DNA of 64,000 nt from Tritrichomonas musculus (Eukaryota > Parabasalia > Tritrichomonadida > Tritrichomonadidae), in contig JAPFFF010000065.1 of the NCBI GenBank assembly GCA_039105265.1, positions 1 through 64,000 of the forward strand. Direction: 5' to 3'. Position numbers and translations under genes: made by a program. Shown in pieces: positions 1 through 11,330 of the stretch (position 1 is the first letter of the stretch; each line of letters opens with the position of its first letter). The notes beneath the pieces are model-generated. The model worked only from the letters and a program-made list of their open reading frames with translations, made no database searches and was not told where the DNA came from.

Positions 1-911
1 AAGTTACCAATAATTTTGTCGATGAATATATTTGCATATATGCTATAAGTGTTGTCACCATCAGTGCCTAATCCGATAATACTTATGTTTTTTGGCATGA
101 GTGATATGATCGATTCAATTTTTTCGCGTAACTCTTGTGTTGCCTTACCTGACGTCGACGGAATACATGCAATTGGAAACTGTTTAAATTCTGGATTTAA
201 TGGTGCAAATGTCATACCGAATTCTGCTTGTATCACTGAGTTATAATTTAATTTAATAAATTCTAAAAATTCGTTGTCATCATTAATAAATGTTTCTGCT
301 AATTCTGGATCGATCTCTTTGAGATTTAGCACGCCATCAATCCTACCATTTTTGTTTACTTTGACATACGGTGTAACATATGCAGCATCAACCATGATAA
401 CTCCTTTTCCAGTAAAATTATTTGGTAAAAACCTTGACATGATATTCAAAATATTTTGTATATCGCCATTAAAAATGTCGTCATGTATTCCTAAATTAGC
501 GAGAGCTTGCTTTCTATATGTTGAAGCAGTTTTATATGTTGGAAACAATAAATTGGTATTTAAAATATTGAAGTAATGTGGACTCATCATGCTTAACAGT
601 GCAAAGAATTCGTGAAGTCCATCATAACGTCTTCCTTGAGGAAATTTTGTTATATTATCCCATGTAGCGCCGATGAATCTTAATACTATTGGACTAATAT
701 TAATCGTTTTTTGTTTGTCTTCTGGTATATTCAATTTAATTTTCTGTAAGTCTGCTATTTGTCTTTTTAGCCTTGTATTCTCCAAAATTAACCTTTCATT
801 TTCACCTTGTAATCTTTGATTGTCTTCTAAGAGCTTTTCGTAAGTTTGCTGAGATCTTGCTTTTGCTCCTGTTTCGGGAGTAAACCATGATGGATTTCGC
901 TTAGGCGCCAT
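1..911 (-). CDS. Transposase, 5' part only (cut by window edge)
   Basis: This is the N-terminal 303 codons or so of the transposase gene repeated through the array. The start codon is at 909-911 on the complement, right after an A-rich leader. It includes the leucine-zipper-like coiled coil and the first acidic motif (VDAAYV) and runs off the left end of the window still open. See the copy at 2034-4010 for the full description. Confidence 0.9.
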   Translation of the reverse strand, partial: MAPKRNPSWFTPETGAKARSQQTYEKLLEDNQRLQGENERLILENTRLKRQIADLQKIKLNIPEDKQKTINISPIVLRFIGATWDNITKFPQGRRYDGLHEFFALLSMMSPHYFNILNTNLLFPTYKTASTYRKQALANLGIHDDIFNGDIQNILNIMSRFLPNNFTGKGVIMVDAAYVTPYVKVNKNGRIDGVLNLKEIDPELAETFINDDNEFLEFIKLNYNSVIQAEFGMTFAPLNPEFKQFPIACIPSTSGKATQELREKIESIISLMPKNISIIGLGTDGDNTYSIYANIFIDKIIGN

Positions 912-1010
912 TAAAAAAAAATGATTCTATATTGAAAATTTCAGAGGTTTTTAAATTTGAAAGGAAAAAAAAGCATGACCACGAAAAATTATAGAACATA
1001 GGAAACTCTC

Positions 1011-1935
1011 ATAATCTTTTGAAATTAATATATAATAAAGTATATCATATTATAAGAATATTTTAATAGAAAACATTTTCCCAATTTTGCGTATATACTG
1101 AGATATGATTAAAGAAAGTTGCCAAAATTGAGAGGAATTTCTATTCAAATGTAGTATAATTTTGTAATTGATTTTTCTCGAAAATTTGGCGGACGATTTT
1201 TCTAAAAATTTAATATAATATATAATGCAATATATACTACTATTTAAGATAAATGTAATATACCGGTCATTCGTTGGCTCTGTTCTGGAATCGTTTTTTC
1301 CAAAAAAAATCGTAAAATCGGCTAAAAATAGTGTAAATCGCTTTATCTCGGGATATATACTTATAATGCGCAATTTTTTTGCTTAATCGTGTTTTTAACA
1401 TCATAATAAGAAAAATAACCAATTTTTGGGTAAAAATATTGAATTTTGGCCGATATTGTTAGTAACGAGTTTTTTTGTATTTTTATCTTAATATAAAAAA
1501 TCTCATTCTTCACGGATAGGAGTTTTTGGTTATTACTCTATATACAATAAACATACAATCCTATAATTTTATAATCATATACAATACAGTAATGCAATTA
1601 TTGTTATACTGATTATGTAGGTACACCTATTTTTTTTTCTGACATTTAATGCAAAAATACAGAAATCAAATTTTTGAAATATATTTTATAAATAACTCGA
1701 TGCAAAGCGAAGCTAATAAAAATATAACAATTGATATATATTAAGATGCTTGCAATATATATTCTTATAATACCATAAATTTTGAAACATTTTTACATTT
1801 ACGTCTGGAGACTCGTTATGAAAATCACAACTTTTTGAAAGACTCTCCGCCGCGATTTCGCTTAAAATCTGAAATCATCAATAACTGTCTATGGTGAGTA
1901 TATATTATTAATTTCGAAGCATATCGACATATCTC
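1011..1935. repeat. 925-bp spacer between transposon copies
   Basis: This is AT-rich DNA between the inverted repeats of neighbouring elements, repeated unchanged at 3,099-bp steps. A 107-codon frame on the minus strand (1050-1373) is lysine-, isoleucine- and phenylalanine-rich, as expected of AT-rich noncoding DNA, and I do not call it a gene. No second inverted-repeat pair, tRNA or tandem sub-repeat is evident. The spacer may be the original host DNA that flanked the founding insertion and was co-amplified. Confidence 0.7.
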
Positions 1936-4109
1936 GAGAGTTTCCTATGTTCTATATTTTTTTAAAATTTTTGACATATCATAAAATATTCAAATATTTC
2001 TATATATAAAAAGTGAAATGAAAAAATTATCTTTTATTCAGAATCATCATCATTAACCAAGTTATTCAACTGCTCATCAGCATTCCAAAATATCATGTTG
2101 TTCAAGCCAGCTGTTTTTATCATGCCCGTTGATTTGGTAGAAATTGAACGTCGATTTTTTTCATAAAAATTCCCCAAAATCCCACTTAACTCTTGAAATG
2201 GCATTTTTCTTGGCTTTGGATCGATTAACTTCAATAATGGCATTTTTCTTACAATTTGAACATTCTTCCAAAGGTACAATGCTTGCCGAAGATAGTAAAT
2301 TATTGGACGTTCTTCAACTGGAGTGTTGTCAAAAATTTTCTTCCCACTGTCACTTCGTGATTCTGGAACTTTTTCTTCAATAGGCATGTTCTTGTACAAT
2401 TCGTGCTCCAATAGAATGTATTTCATTGATTTCTGGAAATTCACGTGGCTGTCATCTTTTTTATTATGCCTCCGAACATTTGCAAAATTGTGTTCTTGGT
2501 AGTGTGAACTGCATGCACCTGTATCAATAGCTTCTTCAGTGATTATTTGAGATGCAATTCCAATTGCAGTAAATATGTATTGTTTACACCAATTATCTGT
2601 GAAACATCTCATTTTCTTATATGTATTGGGCTGCACACGATAGATCTTTAAGTTGTGTTCAATGACATATTGTTGCATAAGATAATAAATCAATACAATA
2701 CTTGCACCAAGTAAAAGATAGTCAATAGTCTCTTGCCGACTTAGTGAATTCCTGAATAGTGCCTCTAGTAAGAGTGTAGAAGGAAGCATTGATAAAAGTA
2801 AATAAAAGTCTTCGTCATCAATTATTTTTTGAATTGTTTGTAAAGTAAACAATTTTTTTGGGAGGTCATCTTCCATTTTACGTCCTTTGTTGTTATCCAA
2901 TAAGTAAGGAGCAATTCCAATAGTTTTTAAATCTTCTGCAGACCGTGTTTCATAAGAATCATATGGAGAAACTAGGAATTCTTCAAGAGAGGATTTTCTG
3001 TAACGATCTCTTTTTGTCAGGTGCAATGGATCTGAAAAATGAATTAATACTGCAAATATTTTAATTATACCAACAGCACCAAGACTTAGGAATCTTTCGA
3101 AGTTACCAATAATTTTGTCGATGAATATATTTGCATATATGCTATAAGTGTTGTCACCATCAGTGCCTAATCCGATAATACTTATGTTTTTTGGCATGAG
3201 TGATATGATCGATTCAATTTTTTCGCGTAACTCTTGTGTTGCCTTACCTGACGTCGACGGAATACATGCAATTGGAAACTGTTTAAATTCTGGATTTAAT
3301 GGTGCAAATGTCATACCGAATTCTGCTTGTATCACTGAGTTATAATTTAATTTAATAAATTCTAAAAATTCGTTGTCATCATTAATAAATGTTTCTGCTA
3401 ATTCTGGATCGATCTCTTTGAGATTTAGCACGCCATCAATCCTACCATTTTTGTTTACTTTGACATACGGTGTAACATATGCAGCATCAACCATGATAAC
3501 TCCTTTTCCAGTAAAATTATTTGGTAAAAACCTTGACATGATATTCAAAATATTTTGTATATCGCCATTAAAAATGTCGTCATGTATTCCTAAATTAGCG
3601 AGAGCTTGCTTTCTATATGTTGAAGCAGTTTTATATGTTGGAAACAATAAATTGGTATTTAAAATATTGAAGTAATGTGGACTCATCATGCTTAACAGTG
3701 CAAAGAATTCGTGAAGTCCATCATAACGTCTTCCTTGAGGAAATTTTGTTATATTATCCCATGTAGCGCCGATGAATCTTAATACTATTGGACTAATATT
3801 AATCGTTTTTTGTTTGTCTTCTGGTATATTCAATTTAATTTTCTGTAAGTCTGCTATTTGTCTTTTTAGCCTTGTATTCTCCAAAATTAACCTTTCATTT
3901 TCACCTTGTAATCTTTGATTGTCTTCTAAGAGCTTTTCGTAAGTTTGCTGAGATCTTGCTTTTGCTCCTGTTTCGGGAGTAAACCATGATGGATTTCGCT
4001 TAGGCGCCATTAAAAAAAAATGATTCTATATTGAAAATTTCAGAGGTTTTTAAATTTGAAAGGAAAAAAAAGCATGACCACGAAAAATTATAGAACATAG
4101 GAAACTCTC
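1936..4109 (-). mobile_element. 2.17-kb DNA transposon with 21-bp terminal inverted repeats (first full copy)
   Basis: A 21-bp sequence starting GAGAGTTTCC at 1936-1956 recurs as its exact reverse complement at 4089-4109, bracketing a single transposase gene. Further full copies lie at 5035-7208, 8134-10307, 11233-13406, 14332-16505, 17431-19604, 20530-22703, 23629-25802 and 26728-28901, with a partial copy at 1-1010. Weak similarity between the two ends continues outward (both flanks carry a TTAATTTC block about 15-25 bp outside), so the real inverted repeat may be longer and imperfect. I see no clean target-site duplication at the 21-bp limits. With open transposases in every full copy, the elements look autonomous. 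Confidence 0.8.
2034..4010 (-). CDS. Transposase, P-element/THAP9-like (tentative), full copy 1
   Basis: The 658-residue protein starts with a short basic segment (MAPKRNPSW). A leucine-rich coiled coil follows at about residues 23-56. Candidate RNase-H-fold acidic motifs are VDAAYV (D175), GTDGD (D284) and a SDPLHLTKRDR block (D327), then a long insertion and a late E506 in the context QEHNFANVRR. The D-x-x-H-L-x-K-x-x-R block followed by a distant E-x-x-F-x-x-x-R recalls P-element and THAP9 transposases, which carry a leucine zipper and an insertion domain between the catalytic acids. No C2CH THAP finger is visible at the N-terminus, which is unusual for that group. The family call is inference. 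A transposase role rests on the single-gene element with inverted repeats. The C-terminus is acidic (NDDDSE). Confidence 0.75.
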   Translation of the reverse strand: MAPKRNPSWFTPETGAKARSQQTYEKLLEDNQRLQGENERLILENTRLKRQIADLQKIKLNIPEDKQKTINISPIVLRFIGATWDNITKFPQGRRYDGLHEFFALLSMMSPHYFNILNTNLLFPTYKTASTYRKQALANLGIHDDIFNGDIQNILNIMSRFLPNNFTGKGVIMVDAAYVTPYVKVNKNGRIDGVLNLKEIDPELAETFINDDNEFLEFIKLNYNSVIQAEFGMTFAPLNPEFKQFPIACIPSTSGKATQELREKIESIISLMPKNISIIGLGTDGDNTYSIYANIFIDKIIGNFERFLSLGAVGIIKIFAVLIHFSDPLHLTKRDRYRKSSLEEFLVSPYDSYETRSAEDLKTIGIAPYLLDNNKGRKMEDDLPKKLFTLQTIQKIIDDEDFYLLLSMLPSTLLLEALFRNSLSRQETIDYLLLGASIVLIYYLMQQYVIEHNLKIYRVQPNTYKKMRCFTDNWCKQYIFTAIGIASQIITEEAIDTGACSSHYQEHNFANVRRHNKKDDSHVNFQKSMKYILLEHELYKNMPIEEKVPESRSDSGKKIFDNTPVEERPIIYYLRQALYLWKNVQIVRKMPLLKLIDPKPRKMPFQELSGILGNFYEKNRRSISTKSTGMIKTAGLNNMIFWNADEQLNNLVNDDDSE

Positions 4110-5132
4110 ATAATCTTTTGAAATTAATATATAATAAAGTATATCATATTATAAGAATATTTTAATAGAAAACATTTTCCCAATTTTGCGTATATACTGA
4201 GATATGATTAAAGAAAGTTGCCAAAATTGAGAGGAATTTCTATTCAAATGTAGTATAATTTTGTAATTGATTTTTCTCGAAAATTTGGCGGACGATTTTT
4301 CTAAAAATTTAATATAATATATAATGCAATATATACTACTATTTAAGATAAATGTAATATACCGGTCATTCGTTGGCTCTGTTCTGGAATCGTTTTTTCC
4401 AAAAAAAATCGTAAAATCGGCTAAAAATAGTGTAAATCGCTTTATCTCGGGATATATACTTATAATGCGCAATTTTTTTGCTTAATCGTGTTTTTAACAT
4501 CATAATAAGAAAAATAACCAATTTTTGGGTAAAAATATTGAATTTTGGCCGATATTGTTAGTAACGAGTTTTTTTGTATTTTTATCTTAATATAAAAAAT
4601 CTCATTCTTCACGGATAGGAGTTTTTGGTTATTACTCTATATACAATAAACATACAATCCTATAATTTTATAATCATATACAATACAGTAATGCAATTAT
4701 TGTTATACTGATTATGTAGGTACACCTATTTTTTTTTCTGACATTTAATGCAAAAATACAGAAATCAAATTTTTGAAATATATTTTATAAATAACTCGAT
4801 GCAAAGCGAAGCTAATAAAAATATAACAATTGATATATATTAAGATGCTTGCAATATATATTCTTATAATACCATAAATTTTGAAACATTTTTACATTTA
4901 CGTCTGGAGACTCGTTATGAAAATCACAACTTTTTGAAAGACTCTCCGCCGCGATTTCGCTTAAAATCTGAAATCATCAATAACTGTCTATGGTGAGTAT
5001 ATATTATTAATTTCGAAGCATATCGACATATCTCGAGAGTTTCCTATGTTCTATATTTTTTTAAAATTTTTGACATATCATAAAATATTCAAATATTTCT
5101 ATATATAAAAAGTGAAATGAAAAAATTATCTT

Positions 5133-7109
5133 TTATTCAGAATCATCATCATTAACCAAGTTATTCAACTGCTCATCAGCATTCCAAAATATCATGTTGT
5201 TCAAGCCAGCTGTTTTTATCATGCCCGTTGATTTGGTAGAAATTGAACGTCGATTTTTTTCATAAAAATTCCCCAAAATCCCACTTAACTCTTGAAATGG
5301 CATTTTTCTTGGCTTTGGATCGATTAACTTCAATAATGGCATTTTTCTTACAATTTGAACATTCTTCCAAAGGTACAATGCTTGCCGAAGATAGTAAATT
5401 ATTGGACGTTCTTCAACTGGAGTGTTGTCAAAAATTTTCTTCCCACTGTCACTTCGTGATTCTGGAACTTTTTCTTCAATAGGCATGTTCTTGTACAATT
5501 CGTGCTCCAATAGAATGTATTTCATTGATTTCTGGAAATTCACGTGGCTGTCATCTTTTTTATTATGCCTCCGAACATTTGCAAAATTGTGTTCTTGGTA
5601 GTGTGAACTGCATGCACCTGTATCAATAGCTTCTTCAGTGATTATTTGAGATGCAATTCCAATTGCAGTAAATATGTATTGTTTACACCAATTATCTGTG
5701 AAACATCTCATTTTCTTATATGTATTGGGCTGCACACGATAGATCTTTAAGTTGTGTTCAATGACATATTGTTGCATAAGATAATAAATCAATACAATAC
5801 TTGCACCAAGTAAAAGATAGTCAATAGTCTCTTGCCGACTTAGTGAATTCCTGAATAGTGCCTCTAGTAAGAGTGTAGAAGGAAGCATTGATAAAAGTAA
5901 ATAAAAGTCTTCGTCATCAATTATTTTTTGAATTGTTTGTAAAGTAAACAATTTTTTTGGGAGGTCATCTTCCATTTTACGTCCTTTGTTGTTATCCAAT
6001 AAGTAAGGAGCAATTCCAATAGTTTTTAAATCTTCTGCAGACCGTGTTTCATAAGAATCATATGGAGAAACTAGGAATTCTTCAAGAGAGGATTTTCTGT
6101 AACGATCTCTTTTTGTCAGGTGCAATGGATCTGAAAAATGAATTAATACTGCAAATATTTTAATTATACCAACAGCACCAAGACTTAGGAATCTTTCGAA
6201 GTTACCAATAATTTTGTCGATGAATATATTTGCATATATGCTATAAGTGTTGTCACCATCAGTGCCTAATCCGATAATACTTATGTTTTTTGGCATGAGT
6301 GATATGATCGATTCAATTTTTTCGCGTAACTCTTGTGTTGCCTTACCTGACGTCGACGGAATACATGCAATTGGAAACTGTTTAAATTCTGGATTTAATG
6401 GTGCAAATGTCATACCGAATTCTGCTTGTATCACTGAGTTATAATTTAATTTAATAAATTCTAAAAATTCGTTGTCATCATTAATAAATGTTTCTGCTAA
6501 TTCTGGATCGATCTCTTTGAGATTTAGCACGCCATCAATCCTACCATTTTTGTTTACTTTGACATACGGTGTAACATATGCAGCATCAACCATGATAACT
6601 CCTTTTCCAGTAAAATTATTTGGTAAAAACCTTGACATGATATTCAAAATATTTTGTATATCGCCATTAAAAATGTCGTCATGTATTCCTAAATTAGCGA
6701 GAGCTTGCTTTCTATATGTTGAAGCAGTTTTATATGTTGGAAACAATAAATTGGTATTTAAAATATTGAAGTAATGTGGACTCATCATGCTTAACAGTGC
6801 AAAGAATTCGTGAAGTCCATCATAACGTCTTCCTTGAGGAAATTTTGTTATATTATCCCATGTAGCGCCGATGAATCTTAATACTATTGGACTAATATTA
6901 ATCGTTTTTTGTTTGTCTTCTGGTATATTCAATTTAATTTTCTGTAAGTCTGCTATTTGTCTTTTTAGCCTTGTATTCTCCAAAATTAACCTTTCATTTT
7001 CACCTTGTAATCTTTGATTGTCTTCTAAGAGCTTTTCGTAAGTTTGCTGAGATCTTGCTTTTGCTCCTGTTTCGGGAGTAAACCATGATGGATTTCGCTT
7101 AGGCGCCAT
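5133..7109 (-). CDS. Transposase, full copy 2
   Basis: The 658-residue product has exactly the same translation as copy 1. It sits inside the element at 5035-7208. Confidence 0.75.
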   Translation of the reverse strand: MAPKRNPSWFTPETGAKARSQQTYEKLLEDNQRLQGENERLILENTRLKRQIADLQKIKLNIPEDKQKTINISPIVLRFIGATWDNITKFPQGRRYDGLHEFFALLSMMSPHYFNILNTNLLFPTYKTASTYRKQALANLGIHDDIFNGDIQNILNIMSRFLPNNFTGKGVIMVDAAYVTPYVKVNKNGRIDGVLNLKEIDPELAETFINDDNEFLEFIKLNYNSVIQAEFGMTFAPLNPEFKQFPIACIPSTSGKATQELREKIESIISLMPKNISIIGLGTDGDNTYSIYANIFIDKIIGNFERFLSLGAVGIIKIFAVLIHFSDPLHLTKRDRYRKSSLEEFLVSPYDSYETRSAEDLKTIGIAPYLLDNNKGRKMEDDLPKKLFTLQTIQKIIDDEDFYLLLSMLPSTLLLEALFRNSLSRQETIDYLLLGASIVLIYYLMQQYVIEHNLKIYRVQPNTYKKMRCFTDNWCKQYIFTAIGIASQIITEEAIDTGACSSHYQEHNFANVRRHNKKDDSHVNFQKSMKYILLEHELYKNMPIEEKVPESRSDSGKKIFDNTPVEERPIIYYLRQALYLWKNVQIVRKMPLLKLIDPKPRKMPFQELSGILGNFYEKNRRSISTKSTGMIKTAGLNNMIFWNADEQLNNLVNDDDSE

Positions 7110-8231
7110 TAAAAAAAAATGATTCTATATTGAAAATTTCAGAGGTTTTTAAATTTGAAAGGAAAAAAAAGCATGACCACGAAAAATTATAGAACATAGG
7201 AAACTCTCATAATCTTTTGAAATTAATATATAATAAAGTATATCATATTATAAGAATATTTTAATAGAAAACATTTTCCCAATTTTGCGTATATACTGAG
7301 ATATGATTAAAGAAAGTTGCCAAAATTGAGAGGAATTTCTATTCAAATGTAGTATAATTTTGTAATTGATTTTTCTCGAAAATTTGGCGGACGATTTTTC
7401 TAAAAATTTAATATAATATATAATGCAATATATACTACTATTTAAGATAAATGTAATATACCGGTCATTCGTTGGCTCTGTTCTGGAATCGTTTTTTCCA
7501 AAAAAAATCGTAAAATCGGCTAAAAATAGTGTAAATCGCTTTATCTCGGGATATATACTTATAATGCGCAATTTTTTTGCTTAATCGTGTTTTTAACATC
7601 ATAATAAGAAAAATAACCAATTTTTGGGTAAAAATATTGAATTTTGGCCGATATTGTTAGTAACGAGTTTTTTTGTATTTTTATCTTAATATAAAAAATC
7701 TCATTCTTCACGGATAGGAGTTTTTGGTTATTACTCTATATACAATAAACATACAATCCTATAATTTTATAATCATATACAATACAGTAATGCAATTATT
7801 GTTATACTGATTATGTAGGTACACCTATTTTTTTTTCTGACATTTAATGCAAAAATACAGAAATCAAATTTTTGAAATATATTTTATAAATAACTCGATG
7901 CAAAGCGAAGCTAATAAAAATATAACAATTGATATATATTAAGATGCTTGCAATATATATTCTTATAATACCATAAATTTTGAAACATTTTTACATTTAC
8001 GTCTGGAGACTCGTTATGAAAATCACAACTTTTTGAAAGACTCTCCGCCGCGATTTCGCTTAAAATCTGAAATCATCAATAACTGTCTATGGTGAGTATA
8101 TATTATTAATTTCGAAGCATATCGACATATCTCGAGAGTTTCCTATGTTCTATATTTTTTTAAAATTTTTGACATATCATAAAATATTCAAATATTTCTA
8201 TATATAAAAAGTGAAATGAAAAAATTATCTT

Positions 8232-10208
8232 TTATTCAGAATCATCATCATTAACCAAGTTATTCAACTGCTCATCAGCATTCCAAAATATCATGTTGTT
8301 CAAGCCAGCTGTTTTTATCATGCCCGTTGATTTGGTAGAAATTGAACGTCGATTTTTTTCATAAAAATTCCCCAAAATCCCACTTAACTCTTGAAATGGC
8401 ATTTTTCTTGGCTTTGGATCGATTAACTTCAATAATGGCATTTTTCTTACAATTTGAACATTCTTCCAAAGGTACAATGCTTGCCGAAGATAGTAAATTA
8501 TTGGACGTTCTTCAACTGGAGTGTTGTCAAAAATTTTCTTCCCACTGTCACTTCGTGATTCTGGAACTTTTTCTTCAATAGGCATGTTCTTGTACAATTC
8601 GTGCTCCAATAGAATGTATTTCATTGATTTCTGGAAATTCACGTGGCTGTCATCTTTTTTATTATGCCTCCGAACATTTGCAAAATTGTGTTCTTGGTAG
8701 TGTGAACTGCATGCACCTGTATCAATAGCTTCTTCAGTGATTATTTGAGATGCAATTCCAATTGCAGTAAATATGTATTGTTTACACCAATTATCTGTGA
8801 AACATCTCATTTTCTTATATGTATTGGGCTGCACACGATAGATCTTTAAGTTGTGTTCAATGACATATTGTTGCATAAGATAATAAATCAATACAATACT
8901 TGCACCAAGTAAAAGATAGTCAATAGTCTCTTGCCGACTTAGTGAATTCCTGAATAGTGCCTCTAGTAAGAGTGTAGAAGGAAGCATTGATAAAAGTAAA
9001 TAAAAGTCTTCGTCATCAATTATTTTTTGAATTGTTTGTAAAGTAAACAATTTTTTTGGGAGGTCATCTTCCATTTTACGTCCTTTGTTGTTATCCAATA
9101 AGTAAGGAGCAATTCCAATAGTTTTTAAATCTTCTGCAGACCGTGTTTCATAAGAATCATATGGAGAAACTAGGAATTCTTCAAGAGAGGATTTTCTGTA
9201 ACGATCTCTTTTTGTCAGGTGCAATGGATCTGAAAAATGAATTAATACTGCAAATATTTTAATTATACCAACAGCACCAAGACTTAGGAATCTTTCGAAG
9301 TTACCAATAATTTTGTCGATGAATATATTTGCATATATGCTATAAGTGTTGTCACCATCAGTGCCTAATCCGATAATACTTATGTTTTTTGGCATGAGTG
9401 ATATGATCGATTCAATTTTTTCGCGTAACTCTTGTGTTGCCTTACCTGACGTCGACGGAATACATGCAATTGGAAACTGTTTAAATTCTGGATTTAATGG
9501 TGCAAATGTCATACCGAATTCTGCTTGTATCACTGAGTTATAATTTAATTTAATAAATTCTAAAAATTCGTTGTCATCATTAATAAATGTTTCTGCTAAT
9601 TCTGGATCGATCTCTTTGAGATTTAGCACGCCATCAATCCTACCATTTTTGTTTACTTTGACATACGGTGTAACATATGCAGCATCAACCATGATAACTC
9701 CTTTTCCAGTAAAATTATTTGGTAAAAACCTTGACATGATATTCAAAATATTTTGTATATCGCCATTAAAAATGTCGTCATGTATTCCTAAATTAGCGAG
9801 AGCTTGCTTTCTATATGTTGAAGCAGTTTTATATGTTGGAAACAATAAATTGGTATTTAAAATATTGAAGTAATGTGGACTCATCATGCTTAACAGTGCA
9901 AAGAATTCGTGAAGTCCATCATAACGTCTTCCTTGAGGAAATTTTGTTATATTATCCCATGTAGCGCCGATGAATCTTAATACTATTGGACTAATATTAA
10001 TCGTTTTTTGTTTGTCTTCTGGTATATTCAATTTAATTTTCTGTAAGTCTGCTATTTGTCTTTTTAGCCTTGTATTCTCCAAAATTAACCTTTCATTTTC
10101 ACCTTGTAATCTTTGATTGTCTTCTAAGAGCTTTTCGTAAGTTTGCTGAGATCTTGCTTTTGCTCCTGTTTCGGGAGTAAACCATGATGGATTTCGCTTA
10201 GGCGCCAT
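8232..10208 (-). CDS. Transposase, full copy 3
   Basis: An intact 658-residue open frame with the same protein as copy 1, inside the element at 8134-10307. Confidence 0.75.
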   Translation of the reverse strand: MAPKRNPSWFTPETGAKARSQQTYEKLLEDNQRLQGENERLILENTRLKRQIADLQKIKLNIPEDKQKTINISPIVLRFIGATWDNITKFPQGRRYDGLHEFFALLSMMSPHYFNILNTNLLFPTYKTASTYRKQALANLGIHDDIFNGDIQNILNIMSRFLPNNFTGKGVIMVDAAYVTPYVKVNKNGRIDGVLNLKEIDPELAETFINDDNEFLEFIKLNYNSVIQAEFGMTFAPLNPEFKQFPIACIPSTSGKATQELREKIESIISLMPKNISIIGLGTDGDNTYSIYANIFIDKIIGNFERFLSLGAVGIIKIFAVLIHFSDPLHLTKRDRYRKSSLEEFLVSPYDSYETRSAEDLKTIGIAPYLLDNNKGRKMEDDLPKKLFTLQTIQKIIDDEDFYLLLSMLPSTLLLEALFRNSLSRQETIDYLLLGASIVLIYYLMQQYVIEHNLKIYRVQPNTYKKMRCFTDNWCKQYIFTAIGIASQIITEEAIDTGACSSHYQEHNFANVRRHNKKDDSHVNFQKSMKYILLEHELYKNMPIEEKVPESRSDSGKKIFDNTPVEERPIIYYLRQALYLWKNVQIVRKMPLLKLIDPKPRKMPFQELSGILGNFYEKNRRSISTKSTGMIKTAGLNNMIFWNADEQLNNLVNDDDSE

Positions 10209-11330
10209 TAAAAAAAAATGATTCTATATTGAAAATTTCAGAGGTTTTTAAATTTGAAAGGAAAAAAAAGCATGACCACGAAAAATTATAGAACATAGGA
10301 AACTCTCATAATCTTTTGAAATTAATATATAATAAAGTATATCATATTATAAGAATATTTTAATAGAAAACATTTTCCCAATTTTGCGTATATACTGAGA
10401 TATGATTAAAGAAAGTTGCCAAAATTGAGAGGAATTTCTATTCAAATGTAGTATAATTTTGTAATTGATTTTTCTCGAAAATTTGGCGGACGATTTTTCT
10501 AAAAATTTAATATAATATATAATGCAATATATACTACTATTTAAGATAAATGTAATATACCGGTCATTCGTTGGCTCTGTTCTGGAATCGTTTTTTCCAA
10601 AAAAAATCGTAAAATCGGCTAAAAATAGTGTAAATCGCTTTATCTCGGGATATATACTTATAATGCGCAATTTTTTTGCTTAATCGTGTTTTTAACATCA
10701 TAATAAGAAAAATAACCAATTTTTGGGTAAAAATATTGAATTTTGGCCGATATTGTTAGTAACGAGTTTTTTTGTATTTTTATCTTAATATAAAAAATCT
10801 CATTCTTCACGGATAGGAGTTTTTGGTTATTACTCTATATACAATAAACATACAATCCTATAATTTTATAATCATATACAATACAGTAATGCAATTATTG
10901 TTATACTGATTATGTAGGTACACCTATTTTTTTTTCTGACATTTAATGCAAAAATACAGAAATCAAATTTTTGAAATATATTTTATAAATAACTCGATGC
11001 AAAGCGAAGCTAATAAAAATATAACAATTGATATATATTAAGATGCTTGCAATATATATTCTTATAATACCATAAATTTTGAAACATTTTTACATTTACG
11101 TCTGGAGACTCGTTATGAAAATCACAACTTTTTGAAAGACTCTCCGCCGCGATTTCGCTTAAAATCTGAAATCATCAATAACTGTCTATGGTGAGTATAT
11201 ATTATTAATTTCGAAGCATATCGACATATCTCGAGAGTTTCCTATGTTCTATATTTTTTTAAAATTTTTGACATATCATAAAATATTCAAATATTTCTAT
11301 ATATAAAAAGTGAAATGAAAAAATTATCTT

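Noticed and set aside
1050-1373. 107-codon minus-strand frame in the spacer
   Set aside because: Composition (Ile, Lys, Phe, Tyr) is what AT-rich noncoding DNA gives. No motif, and it is conserved only because the whole unit is.
2144-3675. Short plus-strand frames of 65, 79 and 100 codons recurring in every unit
   Set aside because: They lie antisense inside the transposase gene, have no independent coding character and recur only because the unit recurs.
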